Shown here one piece after another: positions 46,345 through 54,385 of a stretch of DNA of 64,000 nt. Location: positions 124,001 to 188,000 of the forward strand of contig CAWIXS010000011.1 of NCBI GenBank assembly GCA_963840075.1, read 5' to 3'. A program made the translations under genes and the position numbers. Source of the DNA: AWTP1-13 sp963840075. Lineage in GTDB: Bacteria; Pseudomonadota; Alphaproteobacteria; Rhizobiales; Hyphomicrobiaceae. The notes beneath the pieces were generated by a model that ran no database searches, was not told the DNA's origin, and worked only from the letters and a program-made list of their open reading frames with translations. Numbering within the stretch: the stretch's first letter is position 1; every line of letters starts with the position of its first letter.

Positions 46345-46713
46345 ATGACGCAGCAATGGCTCACCGTACTCGGGCTCGGGCTCGACTTTCTGGGGTTCAT
46401 GATGCTGTTGCGCGAGTGGTGGCTCGCCTTCTTCAACGAGGGGAGCCAGATGCAGTTCGCCGAGCAGCTCGACCGTGCGCGGGCGATGCGCGACATGCGC
46501 ATCCGTGGAATGGGCGGGAGCAATCCCTTCGAGACGCTGGACCGCGTGCAGGACGAGAGCGCAATCCGCAACGCCCGCGCCGAGCATCGCGCTGCCCTCA
46601 TGGCACGGCGGGGTGTGTTCCTGCTGGCAACGGCGCTGATCGTGGCGGGCTTTGCGTTGCAGATCGTGGGCGCGGTTCCCGGCTGCTGCCCGCCGTTGAT
46701 TGCCCCGCAGTAG
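46345..46713 (+). CDS. Small membrane protein, unknown function
   Basis: A 122-residue protein that I do not recognise. It has two hydrophobic segments at about residues 5-28 (WLTVLGLGLDFLGFMMLLRE) and 88-112 (GVFLLATALIVAGFALQIVG). A charged helical middle part (FAEQLDRARAMRDMRIRGMG) lies between. It follows the carboxypeptidase gene by 13 bases and is probably in its transcript. A tRNA gene on the other strand follows after about 50 bases. Confidence 0.8.
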   Translation: MTQQWLTVLGLGLDFLGFMMLLREWWLAFFNEGSQMQFAEQLDRARAMRDMRIRGMGGSNPFETLDRVQDESAIRNARAEHRAALMARRGVFLLATALIVAGFALQIVGAVPGCCPPLIAPQ

Positions 46714-46766
46714 GCCGGAGCCCGCCGAAGGCGGGTCGATTTCTCTTGCGTGAGAGCTTTGCTACT

Positions 46767-46851
46767 TGGTGCGGTCGAGAGGACTCGAACCTCCACGCCT
46801 TGCGGCGCTAACCCCTCAAGCTAGTGCGTCTACCAATTCCGCCACGACCGC
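46767..46851 (-). tRNA. tRNA-Leu (anticodon GAG)
   Basis: On the minus strand the acceptor GCGGTCG pairs with CGACCGC and CCA is encoded. The D region is GCGGAATTGGTAGACGC. The anticodon stem-loop CTAGC-TTGAGGG-GTTAG gives anticodon GAG. A long variable arm (GCCGCAAGGCG) marks it as class II. The T arm is GGAGGTTCGAGTCCTC. It totals 85 bases with CCA and reads CUC/CUU codons. Confidence 0.95.
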
Positions 46852-46890
46852 TCGCCCGCTCCTGTAGCAAACCGGGGCGGAGCAAACAAG

Positions 46891-46970
46891 GTTCCAGGGG
46901 CCAGGTTTCAGGTGTCCGGTTGCGGGCCCACCTCTGACCCATGCCCCTGGTGACCCTGGACGCCTCCGAC
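46891..46970. repeat. Family C heptamer repeat, degenerate copy
   Basis: GTTCCAG, GGGCCAG, GTTTCAG, GTGTCCG and GTTGCGG run in a strict seven-base register from 46891. The inverted side includes CTCTGAC and CCTGGTGACCCTGG. It is a worn copy of the heptamer hairpin seen cleanly at 57751. It lies just upstream of tRNA-Leu, in a 275-base gap before lipB that contains no gene. Confidence 0.5.
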
Positions 46971-47126
46971 CCGAGGCCCGAGGCCACGACTTGATCCGCG
47001 TCAGCCACCCCGCCACATTCTTTCACTGTGCAGCCTGAGAGTCGCGGCTGCTTCCCGGAGCGTGGAGAAAGCGCCAACCATGCCGTTGCACGGTTGGAGT
47101 CTGGACAAAGGAGCAGGCGTAAAGCG

Positions 47127-47894
47127 ATGCCGGTGAGCCGAACGAAACGAGCCGATGCCGCCCCCATCGAATGGGCGGCGGCGCGGGAGCTCGTGCCCTA
47201 CGAGGCAGCGCTCGCCGTCATGGCCGGGCGCGTGGAGGCCATCGTCGCCGGCACCGCGCCCGAGCTGGTCTGGCTGCTGGAGCATCCGCCGCTTTACACC
47301 GCCGGCACCAGCGCAAGAGAGGAGGACCTGCTCTCGCCAATGCAGCTGCCCGTCTACCGCACGGGGCGCGGCGGCCAGTACACCTATCACGGGCCCGGCC
47401 AGCGCGTGGCCTACGTAATGCTCGACGTGAAACGCCGCTTCGGCGATGTGCGCGCCTACGTCGCTGCCCTGGAGGATTGGATCATCGACGCGCTGGCGCG
47501 CCTCGGCGTCGCGGGCGAGCGCCGGACGGGGCTCATCGGGGTGTGGGTGCGGCGGCGCGCCGAGGAGGAGGGCGCGGGTGGCTACGACAAGATCGCCGCC
47601 GTCGGCGTACGCCTGTCACGCTGGGTGAGCTCGCACGGCGTCAGCCTGAATGTCGCGCCCGATCTCGCCCATTACGCCGGCATCGTGCCGTGCGGCATCC
47701 GCGATGCCGGCGTCACCAGCCTTGCCGAGCTCCGGGCCGAGCTCGGGCACAGCCCCAACTTGGGCGAGGTCGACCTCGCCCTGCGTGCAGCGTTCGAGCG
47801 GCGCTTCGCGTGTCGGGTTTCAGGGGTCGGGCTTCAGGGAACCGAGACGGTCAGCCTCGCCCCTTTGTCTGGGCGACGACCGCTGCCGCCCTGA
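47127..47894 (+). CDS. lipB: Octanoyl-ACP:protein N-octanoyltransferase
   Basis: A 255-residue enzyme that moves octanoyl groups from ACP to lipoyl domains, needed for SucB and other lipoylated E2 subunits. Motifs are RTGRGGQYTYHGPGQRVAYV, the Lys-containing KIAAVGVRLSRWVSSHG and the catalytic Cys in IVPCGIRDAGVTSL. ATG 47127 gives MPVSRTKRADAAP. The last 30 or so residues are not conserved: they are translated from the left arm and spacer of a heptamer repeat, and the TGA at 47892 is the repeat's first right-arm TGA. Confidence 0.95.
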   Translation: MPVSRTKRADAAPIEWAAARELVPYEAALAVMAGRVEAIVAGTAPELVWLLEHPPLYTAGTSAREEDLLSPMQLPVYRTGRGGQYTYHGPGQRVAYVMLDVKRRFGDVRAYVAALEDWIIDALARLGVAGERRTGLIGVWVRRRAEEEGAGGYDKIAAVGVRLSRWVSSHGVSLNVAPDLAHYAGIVPCGIRDAGVTSLAELRAELGHSPNLGEVDLALRAAFERRFACRVSGVGLQGTETVSLAPLSGRRPLPP

Positions 47895-47925
47895 AACCTG
47901 ATCCCTGACCCTGAAACCTCAGCCC
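47812..47925. repeat. Family C heptamer hairpin at the lipB 3' end
   Basis: The left arm holds a tandem 14-mer, GTCGGGTTTCAGGG then GTCGGGCTTCAGGG (47813-47840). The right arm has CCTGAAA, CCTGATC and CCTGACC in exact seven-base register from 47890. Plus-strand TGA triplets at 47892, 47899 and 47906 occupy three frames. The first is the lipB stop, and a TCA at 47919 is the stop of the opposing gene. Confidence 0.8.
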
Positions 47926-48272
47926 TTGCGGGCGGGCCTCTTGCTGGCCGCAGACGATGGCGCCGGAGCCGACGAGGTATCCGGCGTATCGTAGAAGACG
48001 GTTCCGTCCTCGATCGAGACAGCGTCGCCCCCGAAGAGCCGGTAAGCGTCGTCTTCACTGCGGTCCATGCGGATGATGCATCCTTTGAGGCAGACGTCCG
48101 AAAGCGTCTGCGACGGCCGCAACACGTGGTCGGCCTTCGCATCGCCCTCGACGATCGTCACCGTGTGGTCGCGCTCGTCGCGATTGGTGATCGACGCCGC
48201 ATGCGCCGCGGCGGCGCCGGCAAAGACACCGATCACGATCACCGCTCGCGTCATGCGTACCATCGTAACCAT
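47919..48272 (-). CDS. Small secreted/periplasmic protein, unknown function
   Basis: A 117-residue protein with a signal peptide (MTRAVIVIGVFAGAAAAHAA). The mature part is ITNRDERDHTVTIVEGDAKA, then SDVCLKGCIIRMDRSEDDAY with a CxxxC pair, and a Lys/Arg tail. Similar small proteins with a Cys pair are common in Hyphomicrobiales, and I know no function. Start candidates are ATG 48272, 48263 and 48254. Its stop codon lies inside the heptamer repeat that also ends lipB. Confidence 0.75.
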   Translation of the reverse strand: MVTMVRMTRAVIVIGVFAGAAAAHAASITNRDERDHTVTIVEGDAKADHVLRPSQTLSDVCLKGCIIRMDRSEDDAYRLFGGDAVSIEDGTVFYDTPDTSSAPAPSSAASKRPARKG

Positions 48273-48291
48273 GCTCAAAGGATGCGCTCCG

Positions 48292-48360
48292 TCACTTCTT
48301 CTTCTTCTTCGCGGGCTTCTTCGCAGCGGTCTTCTTCGCGGTCTTCTTCTTCGCAGCCAT
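48292..48360 (-). CDS. 22-residue Lys/Ala-rich histone-H1-like peptide
   Basis: A short frame of 22 codons reads MAAKKKTAKKTAAKK, then Pro-Ala and five Lys, then TGA. It contains 12 Lys and 6 Ala. The AAGGA placed nine bases before ATG 48360 is a good ribosome-binding site. It resembles a single repeat of the AKK tails of bacterial H1-like proteins and could bind nucleic acid. It lies 19 bases upstream of the periplasmic protein gene on the same strand and may be co-transcribed with it. Confidence 0.6.
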   Translation of the reverse strand: MAAKKKTAKKTAAKKPAKKKKK

Positions 48361-48458
48361 CGCCGTAGTCCTTCCAGTGAATCACCCGAATCTGGTTCGG
48401 GCAATGTCAATGTGGAAATTTTTGCGCGAGACTACAACTAGATTTTTCCGCTGACGCT

Positions 48459-48475
48459 TATCGATGTTTTCGATA
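48459..48475. promoter_or_regulatory. Probable LysR operator
   Basis: TATCGATGTTTTCGATA is a perfect 6-5-6 palindrome containing the LysR-type ATC-N9-GAT pattern. It lies 40 bases upstream of the lysR-type gene and about 100 bases from the start of the divergent Lys-rich peptide gene. Autoregulation and control of the divergent genes are plausible. Confidence 0.5.
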
Positions 48476-48515
48476 GACACACTCAGCATTCGTAACGAAC
48501 GGGGTTGCCCCGAGT

Positions 48516-49361
48516 ATGGATATCGCTCTCGCGCGCACGTTCCTGATGGTTGCGGAGACCGGCAGCTTCATCGAGGCCGCACGCAAGTTGAACGTGACGC
48601 AGTCGACGGTCAGCGCGCGCATCAGGAACCTGGAGGGCCTGTTCGGCCGCGCCCTGTTCGATCGATCCAAGAACGGCGCGGCGCTGACGAGCGCAGGCGA
48701 GCAGTTCCAGAAGCATGCCCTGGCGCTGGTGCGCGCGTGGCAGCATGCCCAGCTCGAGGTCGGCCTGTCGGGACATCATCGCGACCATCTGGCCATCGGT
48801 GCGCAGGCCACGCTATGGGACGGGTTCCTGCTCAAGTGGATCGCCCGCTTCAGGCAAAGCGTTCCCGACGTCGCCATCTCGGCGATCGCAAGCCTGTCGG
48901 AGGTGATGATCCAGCGCCTTCTGGAAGGCACCCTCGACCTCGCCGTGATGTACCGCCCCGGACAGCCGCCGGGCATGATCATCGAGCATCTTTTCGACGA
49001 GGAATTCGTGCTCGTCACCAGCTGCCTCGACCGGCGGCGCCACTCCAGCGACTACGTCCTGGTCGATTGGGGACCGGAGTTCCAGGCCGAGCATGCGGCC
49101 GCCTATCCCGACCTCACCAACGCCAGCATCAATCTCGATATGGGCTCCCTCGGCCTAGATTTTATCCTTGCAAATGAAGCCTCTGGCTACTTCCCGCGCC
49201 GGCTCGTCAAGCCGCATCTGAGCCGGGGCCGCCTGCGCATCCCGGCCCGGGCGCGGGCCTTCACCTGTCCGGTCTACATGGTCTATCCGGCAACCCGGGA
49301 GGAGAAAGCCTACGAGCCGATGCTGCATATGTTGCGCCGGGCCGCGGAGCGCCTGGGCTGA
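48516..49361 (+). CDS. LysR-family transcriptional regulator
   Basis: A 281-residue regulator. The N-terminal winged helix-turn-helix is MDIALARTFLMVAETGSFIE, then AARKLNVTQSTVSARIRNLE. A periplasmic-binding-like effector domain spans residues 90-281 (DHLAIGAQATLWDGFLLKWI). The ligand is unknown. It diverges from the Lys-rich peptide and periplasmic protein genes, with a palindromic candidate operator between. Confidence 0.93.
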   Translation: MDIALARTFLMVAETGSFIEAARKLNVTQSTVSARIRNLEGLFGRALFDRSKNGAALTSAGEQFQKHALALVRAWQHAQLEVGLSGHHRDHLAIGAQATLWDGFLLKWIARFRQSVPDVAISAIASLSEVMIQRLLEGTLDLAVMYRPGQPPGMIIEHLFDEEFVLVTSCLDRRRHSSDYVLVDWGPEFQAEHAAAYPDLTNASINLDMGSLGLDFILANEASGYFPRRLVKPHLSRGRLRIPARARAFTCPVYMVYPATREEKAYEPMLHMLRRAAERLG

Positions 49362-49381
49362 GGCACTGCCTTACGAGACGT

Positions 49382-49675
49382 TTACGCCGTCGGCCGCGCC
49401 TCGAACCCGGCCGGCGGATTGCCGCCCTCCTCCAGGACCTCGATCGACGACACCACGGCCGACGCGGGGCCGGCGTGGCAGCGCCGCAGCATCTCGGCGA
49501 CGCTTCCCGCCGCGCCCGAGAGCAGCGCCTCGACCGAGCCGTCGCGGCGGTTGCGCACCCAGCCGGTGAGGCCCAGGCCGCGGGCCTCATCCTCGGCCCA
49601 AGAGCGGTAGCCCACGCCCTGCACCCGGCCCGCGATGCGGACGCGCACCGTGCGCACCTCGCTCCCGCCGCTCAT
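49382..49675 (-). CDS. acyP: Acylphosphatase
   Basis: A 97-residue acylphosphatase that hydrolyses carboxyl-phosphate bonds. The signature VRIAGRVQGVGYRSWAEDEA carries the phosphate-binding loop and catalytic Arg. GWVRNRRDGSVEALL carries the catalytic Asn. ATG 49675 has GGGAGG upstream. It is 92 bases downstream of ggt on the same strand, and a heptamer repeat fills that gap. Confidence 0.95.
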   Translation of the reverse strand: MSGGSEVRTVRVRIAGRVQGVGYRSWAEDEARGLGLTGWVRNRRDGSVEALLSGAAGSVAEMLRRCHAGPASAVVSSIEVLEEGGNPPAGFEARPTA

Positions 49676-49696
49676 GCGCGCCTCCCTTGCTCGACC

Positions 49697-49764
49697 TGGC
49701 GAATGGCGAATGGCCAATCGCGAATGGCAAGCTCCACTGGCCAATCGCCAGCTCGCCATTCACC
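49697..49764. repeat. Family D: tandem heptamer GGCGAAT hairpin
   Basis: From 49698 the units GGCGAAT, GGCGAAT, GGCCAAT and CGCGAAT are in tandem. After a short spacer come inverted words (CTGGCCAATCGCCAG, CTCGCCATTC). The architecture matches families B and C, but these units contain no stop triplet on either strand. It fills the whole gap between ggt and acyP. Confidence 0.65.
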
Positions 49765-49767
49765 CGA

Positions 49768-51354
49768 TCAATACCCCAGCGCGCAGCCGTCCTTGCGCGG
49801 GTCGGAGGCGCCGGTGAGCACGCCGGTGTCCTGGTCGATGCGCACGATCTGGGCGCCGCCCCAGGGCATGCGGCGCGCGGCCACCCGATGGCCGAGCCCG
49901 CGCAGCCCTGCCACCACCGCCTCGGGCACGGACTCCTCGATGAGCACCGTGTCGCCGTCGAAGAAGACGCGCGGGGTGTCGATCGCCTGCTGCAGGTCCA
50001 TGCCGTAGTGGAAGATGTTGGTCATGATGTAGACGTGGCCCATGGGCTGGAAGTGCGCCCCCATGACGCCGAAGGCCATCAGCGGCCTGCCGTCCTTCAG
50101 CACCATGGCCGGCACCAGGGTGTGCATCGGGCGCTTGCGCGGGGCGATGCAGTTGCGATGTTTCGGGTCGCAAACGAAGCCTTTGCCGCGGTTGTGCAGG
50201 ACGATGCCGCTCTTCCTCGTGACGATGCCGGAGCCGAAGGTGTCGTAGAGCGAGTTGATGAACGATACGGCCATCCCGCTCTCGTCGACGACTGCGAAGT
50301 AAACAGTGTCCGAGCCCGGCGGTTCCGGCAGCGGGCCCAGGTCCTCGCGCCGGCGCGTCCTGTCCACGCGGGCGGCGAGATCGTCGATCACGGCATCGCA
50401 GAGCAGGTGCTCCACCGGCACATCGGCCATGTCCGGGTCGGCAACGAAGGTATCGCGCGCCGCGAAGGCGAGCCGCGCCGCCTCCAGTTGCACATGGTAG
50501 CGCTCGACCGAGACGGGGTCGGCCGGCAGCCCGATGCGCTCCAGCATCTTGAGGAGCATCAGAGCCACGATGCCCTGGTTGCTCGGCGGCAGCTCCCACA
50601 GCTCCACGCCGCGCCAGGCGAGCGAGATCGGTGCCACGTAGCTCGCGCGCTGGGCGGCGAGGTCGTCGAGCGTATGGAGGCCGCCGAGCGCGCCCAGCGC
50701 GCCCACGATGTCCTCGGCCACCGCGCCGGCATAGAGCCCCTCGCGTCCCTCGCGGGCGATGGTGCGCAGCGTCTCAGCCAGGGCCGGAAAGCGCATCACC
50801 TCGCCGACGCGCGGTACGGCGCCATCCTTGAAAAGGTGCATCCTGGCCCCGGCGTGGTGCGAGATGCGCGCAGTGTCCAGCGCCCAGTCGGCGGCGACGC
50901 GCGGCGACACCGCGAAGCCCTGCTCGGCCAGCGCGACGGCGGGCTCCAGCAGCCGGTCGAGCGGCAGTGTGCCGTAGTCCGCGAGCAGCCGCGTCCAGCC
51001 GTCGACGGCGCCGGGCACCGTCACGGCGTGCACGCTGGTCGGCTCGATGCGCGCGAGCCCGGACTGGGCGAGCCACTCGGGCGTGGCGCCGGCGGGCGCG
51101 CGGCCGGCGGCGTTGAGCGCGATGGGTTTGGCGAGCCCAGGCTTGGCGATAAGCGCGAAGCAGTCGCCGCCGATGCCCGTCATGTGCGGCTCCACCACGG
51201 CCAGCACCGCGGCGGCGGCGATGGCCGCATCGACGGCATTGCCGCCGGCTTTGAGGACCTCGACGGCCGTCAGGCTCGCCATGGGGTGCGACGTGGCGCA
51301 CATGGCGCGGCGCCCATAGACGGCTGAGCGCCCGGGAAAGTGGAAGTTGCGCAT
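49768..51354 (-). CDS. ggt: Gamma-glutamyltransferase
   Basis: A 528-residue Ntn-hydrolase that cleaves gamma-glutamyl bonds, as in glutathione. The large-subunit start VEVLKAGGNAVDAAIAAAAV and HMTGIGGDCFALIAKPG are typical. The autocatalytic cleavage site is Thr in SDTVYFAVVDESGMAVSFIN, and FGSGIVTRKSGIVLHNRGKG follows. No signal peptide is evident, so it may be cytoplasmic, as in a subset of proteobacterial homologues. The start at ATG 51354 gives MRNFHFPGRSAVYGRRAMCA. Confidence 0.94.
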   Translation of the reverse strand: MRNFHFPGRSAVYGRRAMCATSHPMASLTAVEVLKAGGNAVDAAIAAAAVLAVVEPHMTGIGGDCFALIAKPGLAKPIALNAAGRAPAGATPEWLAQSGLARIEPTSVHAVTVPGAVDGWTRLLADYGTLPLDRLLEPAVALAEQGFAVSPRVAADWALDTARISHHAGARMHLFKDGAVPRVGEVMRFPALAETLRTIAREGREGLYAGAVAEDIVGALGALGGLHTLDDLAAQRASYVAPISLAWRGVELWELPPSNQGIVALMLLKMLERIGLPADPVSVERYHVQLEAARLAFAARDTFVADPDMADVPVEHLLCDAVIDDLAARVDRTRRREDLGPLPEPPGSDTVYFAVVDESGMAVSFINSLYDTFGSGIVTRKSGIVLHNRGKGFVCDPKHRNCIAPRKRPMHTLVPAMVLKDGRPLMAFGVMGAHFQPMGHVYIMTNIFHYGMDLQQAIDTPRVFFDGDTVLIEESVPEAVVAGLRGLGHRVAARRMPWGGAQIVRIDQDTGVLTGASDPRKDGCALGY

Positions 51355-51743
51355 GGAGTCCCCGGTGTTTGGGAGAGTGCCCGTGGAGCCGGGCGTGGAG
51401 AACGAAGTCTTAAGGAAGGATGCGGGGTTGGCGCAAGCGGCGGAGATCGCGTTCAGGGGCACCGCAGCATTGCATTGCAGTTGGCTTGGGGTGGCATGGC
51501 GTGATCCCTGCTGCACTGATGAACGGGGGAGGTGCTCATGGTCGCCAAGCGGCCTCGAAGACGCGCAAAGCCTACGTCTGGTCGGCGCGCCATTACGCCT
51601 CAAACGACTCGAGCGAGGCCCTCCCGCCGCTCGGCCAGCGCTTGGGGCTGCGCGCCGGCTTCGATGTCTCCCCGCTCCTCCCCCGTGAACCAGGTCATCC
51701 TGAAGTCGAAGCCGTTGGGCCTGCGGCTTCGCCTCGACCGAAC
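51355..51743. other. Intergenic region between ggt and the GNAT-like gene
   Basis: This 389-base stretch holds no gene I can support. A 69-codon frame at 51538-51747 (plus) follows GGGGGAGG, but it is Arg/Pro/Ser-rich without any family feature and is probably fortuitous. The ggt promoter should be near 51360-51450. Confidence 0.4.
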
Positions 51744-52702
51744 CTAGAGGTGCACCAAAAGGAACCGGCCGATCTCCACCCGCCCCGCCCGGAGCGCGGT
51801 CCGCAGCGACGGCGCATTTTTCGGCGAGATCGTACCCATGAGAATGGCCGCCGGATCGGCCTCGGCCACGGATCGCGCGAAGCGCTGGTGCACGGCCGGG
51901 CCGAGCCGGTGGCCGCGCGCGCCCTGCGTCAGCACGATCTCCACCACCTGGAGCCCGCGCACGCCGGCGAGCCTATCGCGCCGCGCCGCAATCAGGCCAC
52001 TCCAGGCGCCGTCGACGAGGACCTCGCAGAGCAGGCCCTGCTCCAGGCACTGCGCCAGCGTCTCGCGCGCCTCGGCGCCAATCTCGCCCCGCAGGAAGGG
52101 CCGCGCGTCGAGCATCTGCTCGTAGGCCGCCTCGTAGCGCGAGTAGAAGTCGAGGCTGGTGGGGCGCCGCAGCTCGATGCGATCGAGACCGGGGGCATCG
52201 GCCCGCTCGGCCACAATCCGGGCAGGCGCGGCAATAAGATGCGTGTCGGTGCGCGCAGCCGGCGCCTGCAACGGCAGATGCGACGCGTGGAAGAAATGGA
52301 GCGCTCGCGGCCGGAATTCCTCGAAGGCTCGGGCGATCCCCTCGGAGATCGGGCCCCAGTCGGCAATCGACCCGGGCGGCGCGCTCGCACACCGGATCTT
52401 CACGAAGGGAAAGCCGCCGGATGGGTCGGGGAAGTCGATATGGGCGATGCAACGGACCCCACCAACGTCGATGAGCCTTCCCTTGTAGCTTGCGGCGGGT
52501 AGCGCCAGCCCATGCATGACCTCGGGACCCGCTGCGCCTCTGCCTCGTCGGCGATGGTCTGCACGCTGGCTCTCACGGCCTCCAGCAGATCAGTCTCGAG
52601 CTTCGCGCCTCGCCACTCCCGGACCAGTGGACGCGCTTGCGCCATGGCGCAGCCCGCAAACTCGCGCTCGAGGCTGGTGACATCCTGCGCGGGAGCGGTC
52701 AT
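51744..52702 (-). pseudogene. GNAT-like protein of unknown function, one frameshift
   Basis: From ATG 52702 (preceded by GGGCAGG) the sequence MTAPAQDVTSLEREFAGCAM, ending EAEAQRVP, has strong coding character. The frame then changes near 52515 to MHGLALPAASYKGRLIDVGG, which continues for 257 codons to 51744. The C-terminal third (VVEIVLTQGARGHRLGPAVH; GTISPKNAPSLRTALRAGR) resembles a GNAT acetyl-CoA fold. The 257-codon part alone starts at an ATG and could be a shorter intact gene, so the frameshift is the less certain part of this call. Confidence 0.6.
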
Positions 52703-52948
52703 TGGGGCCTGCCCTTGATGAAGACGCTTGTCGGGCCTACCCGGCCTTCGCCCTACGGTATTCCCACATTTCGATTGCCAGCACCGCACTACATGATTTA
52801 AGCGCCGCCAGTGCGCGCGATTCGCGGGGGCCCTGTGGCAAGCAGCACCCCGCCACCCCTCCTACTGACAATCGGCGATCCGTCCCCGTCAGCGCCGCCG
52901 CCCGCATCTTCTGGCCTGACGCGCCAGCGTTCCGGCACCTGTAAGCGC

Positions 52949-53587
52949 TCACCGCCGCTTGGGAGGGGCTACAAGGGCATCGACCAGCGTCGCCGCCAGC
53001 CATTCCTGATATTTGTCGGGGCTCCAGCCACCGACCTCGACCAGCATGCGGTAGACCTCGCGCCCCGTGTACATCCACATGATCCGGCGCGCGTCCTCCG
53101 TCGCGAGCCCCGGCTTGATCCGGCTGCTGGTCACAAGCGCCTCCAGGCGGTCGCGCTGCATGTCGTAGCGCATCGCCTCGAACTCCTCCTCCAGCTGCCT
53201 CAGCGCCGGCGAGAAGGAGGAAACGCCGCGTAGCCCACCGAGCTCGGCGTTTTCGCTCTCATAGATGGCCCGCGCCACCCTGGCCGTCCTCGCCACCCGC
53301 TCGACCGGGTCGGAGATACCGTCGAGAAGCGACTGCGCCTCGCGGAAGCGCGGGCCGAACAGGGCGGCCCGCATCAGCTCCCGCAGGATGCCCTCCTTCG
53401 ACCCGAAGACGGCGTAGACAGTGGATACGGAGACTGCGGCCCGGGCCGCGATCTCCGTGATCGTCACCTTGTCCACGCCGTGCCCTGAAAAGAGATCGCG
53501 AGCGGCATCGAGCACGGAGACGCGGTTGGCGGCGGCAGCCTCGGCGCGTTGTCGAGAAGCATAGGGGCGGCGCTTGGGTGTTGACAT
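52949..53587 (-). CDS. TetR-family transcriptional regulator
   Basis: A 212-residue repressor-type protein. The N-terminal helix-turn-helix is VLDAARDLFSGHGVDKVTIT, then EIAARAAVSVSTVYAVFGSK. The C-terminal ligand domain (residues 75-205) ends near KYQEWLAATLVDALVAPPKR. It diverges from a DUF998 membrane protein gene by 76 bases and probably controls it. The start is ATG 53587, since upstream codons do not look coding. Confidence 0.93.
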   Translation of the reverse strand: MSTPKRRPYASRQRAEAAAANRVSVLDAARDLFSGHGVDKVTITEIAARAAVSVSTVYAVFGSKEGILRELMRAALFGPRFREAQSLLDGISDPVERVARTARVARAIYESENAELGGLRGVSSFSPALRQLEEEFEAMRYDMQRDRLEALVTSSRIKPGLATEDARRIMWMYTGREVYRMLVEVGGWSPDKYQEWLAATLVDALVAPPKRR

Positions 53588-53612
53588 TAAATATAGTTTA
53601 CTACATCCAATA
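53588..53612. promoter_or_regulatory. AT-rich tetR/DUF998 promoter or operator
   Basis: This is one of the few AT-rich patches in the window. It contains TAGTTTACTA (53594-53603), a perfect short palindrome, and ATAT at both ends. It lies between the divergent genes, six bases upstream of the tetR start. An operator is likely, but no footprint-like consensus can be claimed. Confidence 0.35.
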
Positions 53613-53663
53613 TGGACGGCAACGCGAAGTCGGATGATGCTGCAGGAGAAGGGGCGCGGTCGC

Positions 53664-54332
53664 ATGGGACACGCAGCAACAGAAGCCGTCGTCGCTGGAT
53701 GGTCCGCGACCGCCGCCCGCATCGCCATGGCCGCGATCGCACTATCGCTGTCTGCACTGACGCTCCTCCATGTCCTCAGCCCCGAGTATGCGTGGTCGTG
53801 GCGGATGGTGAGCGAGTACGCCAACGGACGCTATCCATGGCTGCTCACCCTCGTCTTTCTCAGCTGGGCCGCTGGCTCCTTCGCGTTGCTCTGGGCGATC
53901 CGGCCGCTCGGTGCTACCGCTCTCGGCAAAGCGGGGTTCGCCTTCCTTCTCCTGGCCGGCATCGGGCAGGTGATGGGCGGCGCCTTCGACATCAACCACA
54001 AGCTGCACGGGCCGGCGGCGATCGTCGGCATTCCGAGCCTCTGCGTCGCCGCCGGGCTGGTGACCATGGCGATGGCGCGGCACGGCGACATCGCGGCGCC
54101 GCCGCTGTGGACCGCGCACCTGCCCTGGATCAGCTTCGCTCTGATGCTCGCCGCATTCGCGCTGTTCCTCTCGGCGCTGACGCGCGCAGGTGTGGATCTG
54201 TCGGCGCAGACGGGCCCGCTCGCCGATCTGCCCGCCGGTGTCAGCGGCTATGTCGGCTGGGCAAACCGGCTCATCTTCGCGTCGACCTATCTCTGGGTCG
54301 TGCTGGCCGCGCTGGCAGTCATCCGGCGCTGA
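53664..54332 (+). CDS. DUF998 membrane protein
   Basis: A 222-residue protein with about six transmembrane helices. The DUF998 opening is ALTLLHVLSPEYAWSWRMVS with SEYANGRYPWLLTLVFLSWA. GQVMGGAFDINHKLHGPAAI is another family segment. Its function is unknown. ATG 53664 is preceded by GGAGAAGGGG at a long spacing. It pairs divergently with the TetR gene. Confidence 0.88.
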   Translation: MGHAATEAVVAGWSATAARIAMAAIALSLSALTLLHVLSPEYAWSWRMVSEYANGRYPWLLTLVFLSWAAGSFALLWAIRPLGATALGKAGFAFLLLAGIGQVMGGAFDINHKLHGPAAIVGIPSLCVAAGLVTMAMARHGDIAAPPLWTAHLPWISFALMLAAFALFLSALTRAGVDLSAQTGPLADLPAGVSGYVGWANRLIFASTYLWVVLAALAVIRR

Positions 54333-54385
54333 GCGAGAATAGGCCGCCGGCCAGCAGACCTGCCCCGCCATCGCCGCCGCCGGCG

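Noticed and set aside
51538..51747. Short plus-strand frame with GGGGGAGG upstream
   Set aside because: The product is Arg/Pro/Ser-rich with no family feature and overlaps the end of the GNAT-like gene. The purine run alone is not enough.
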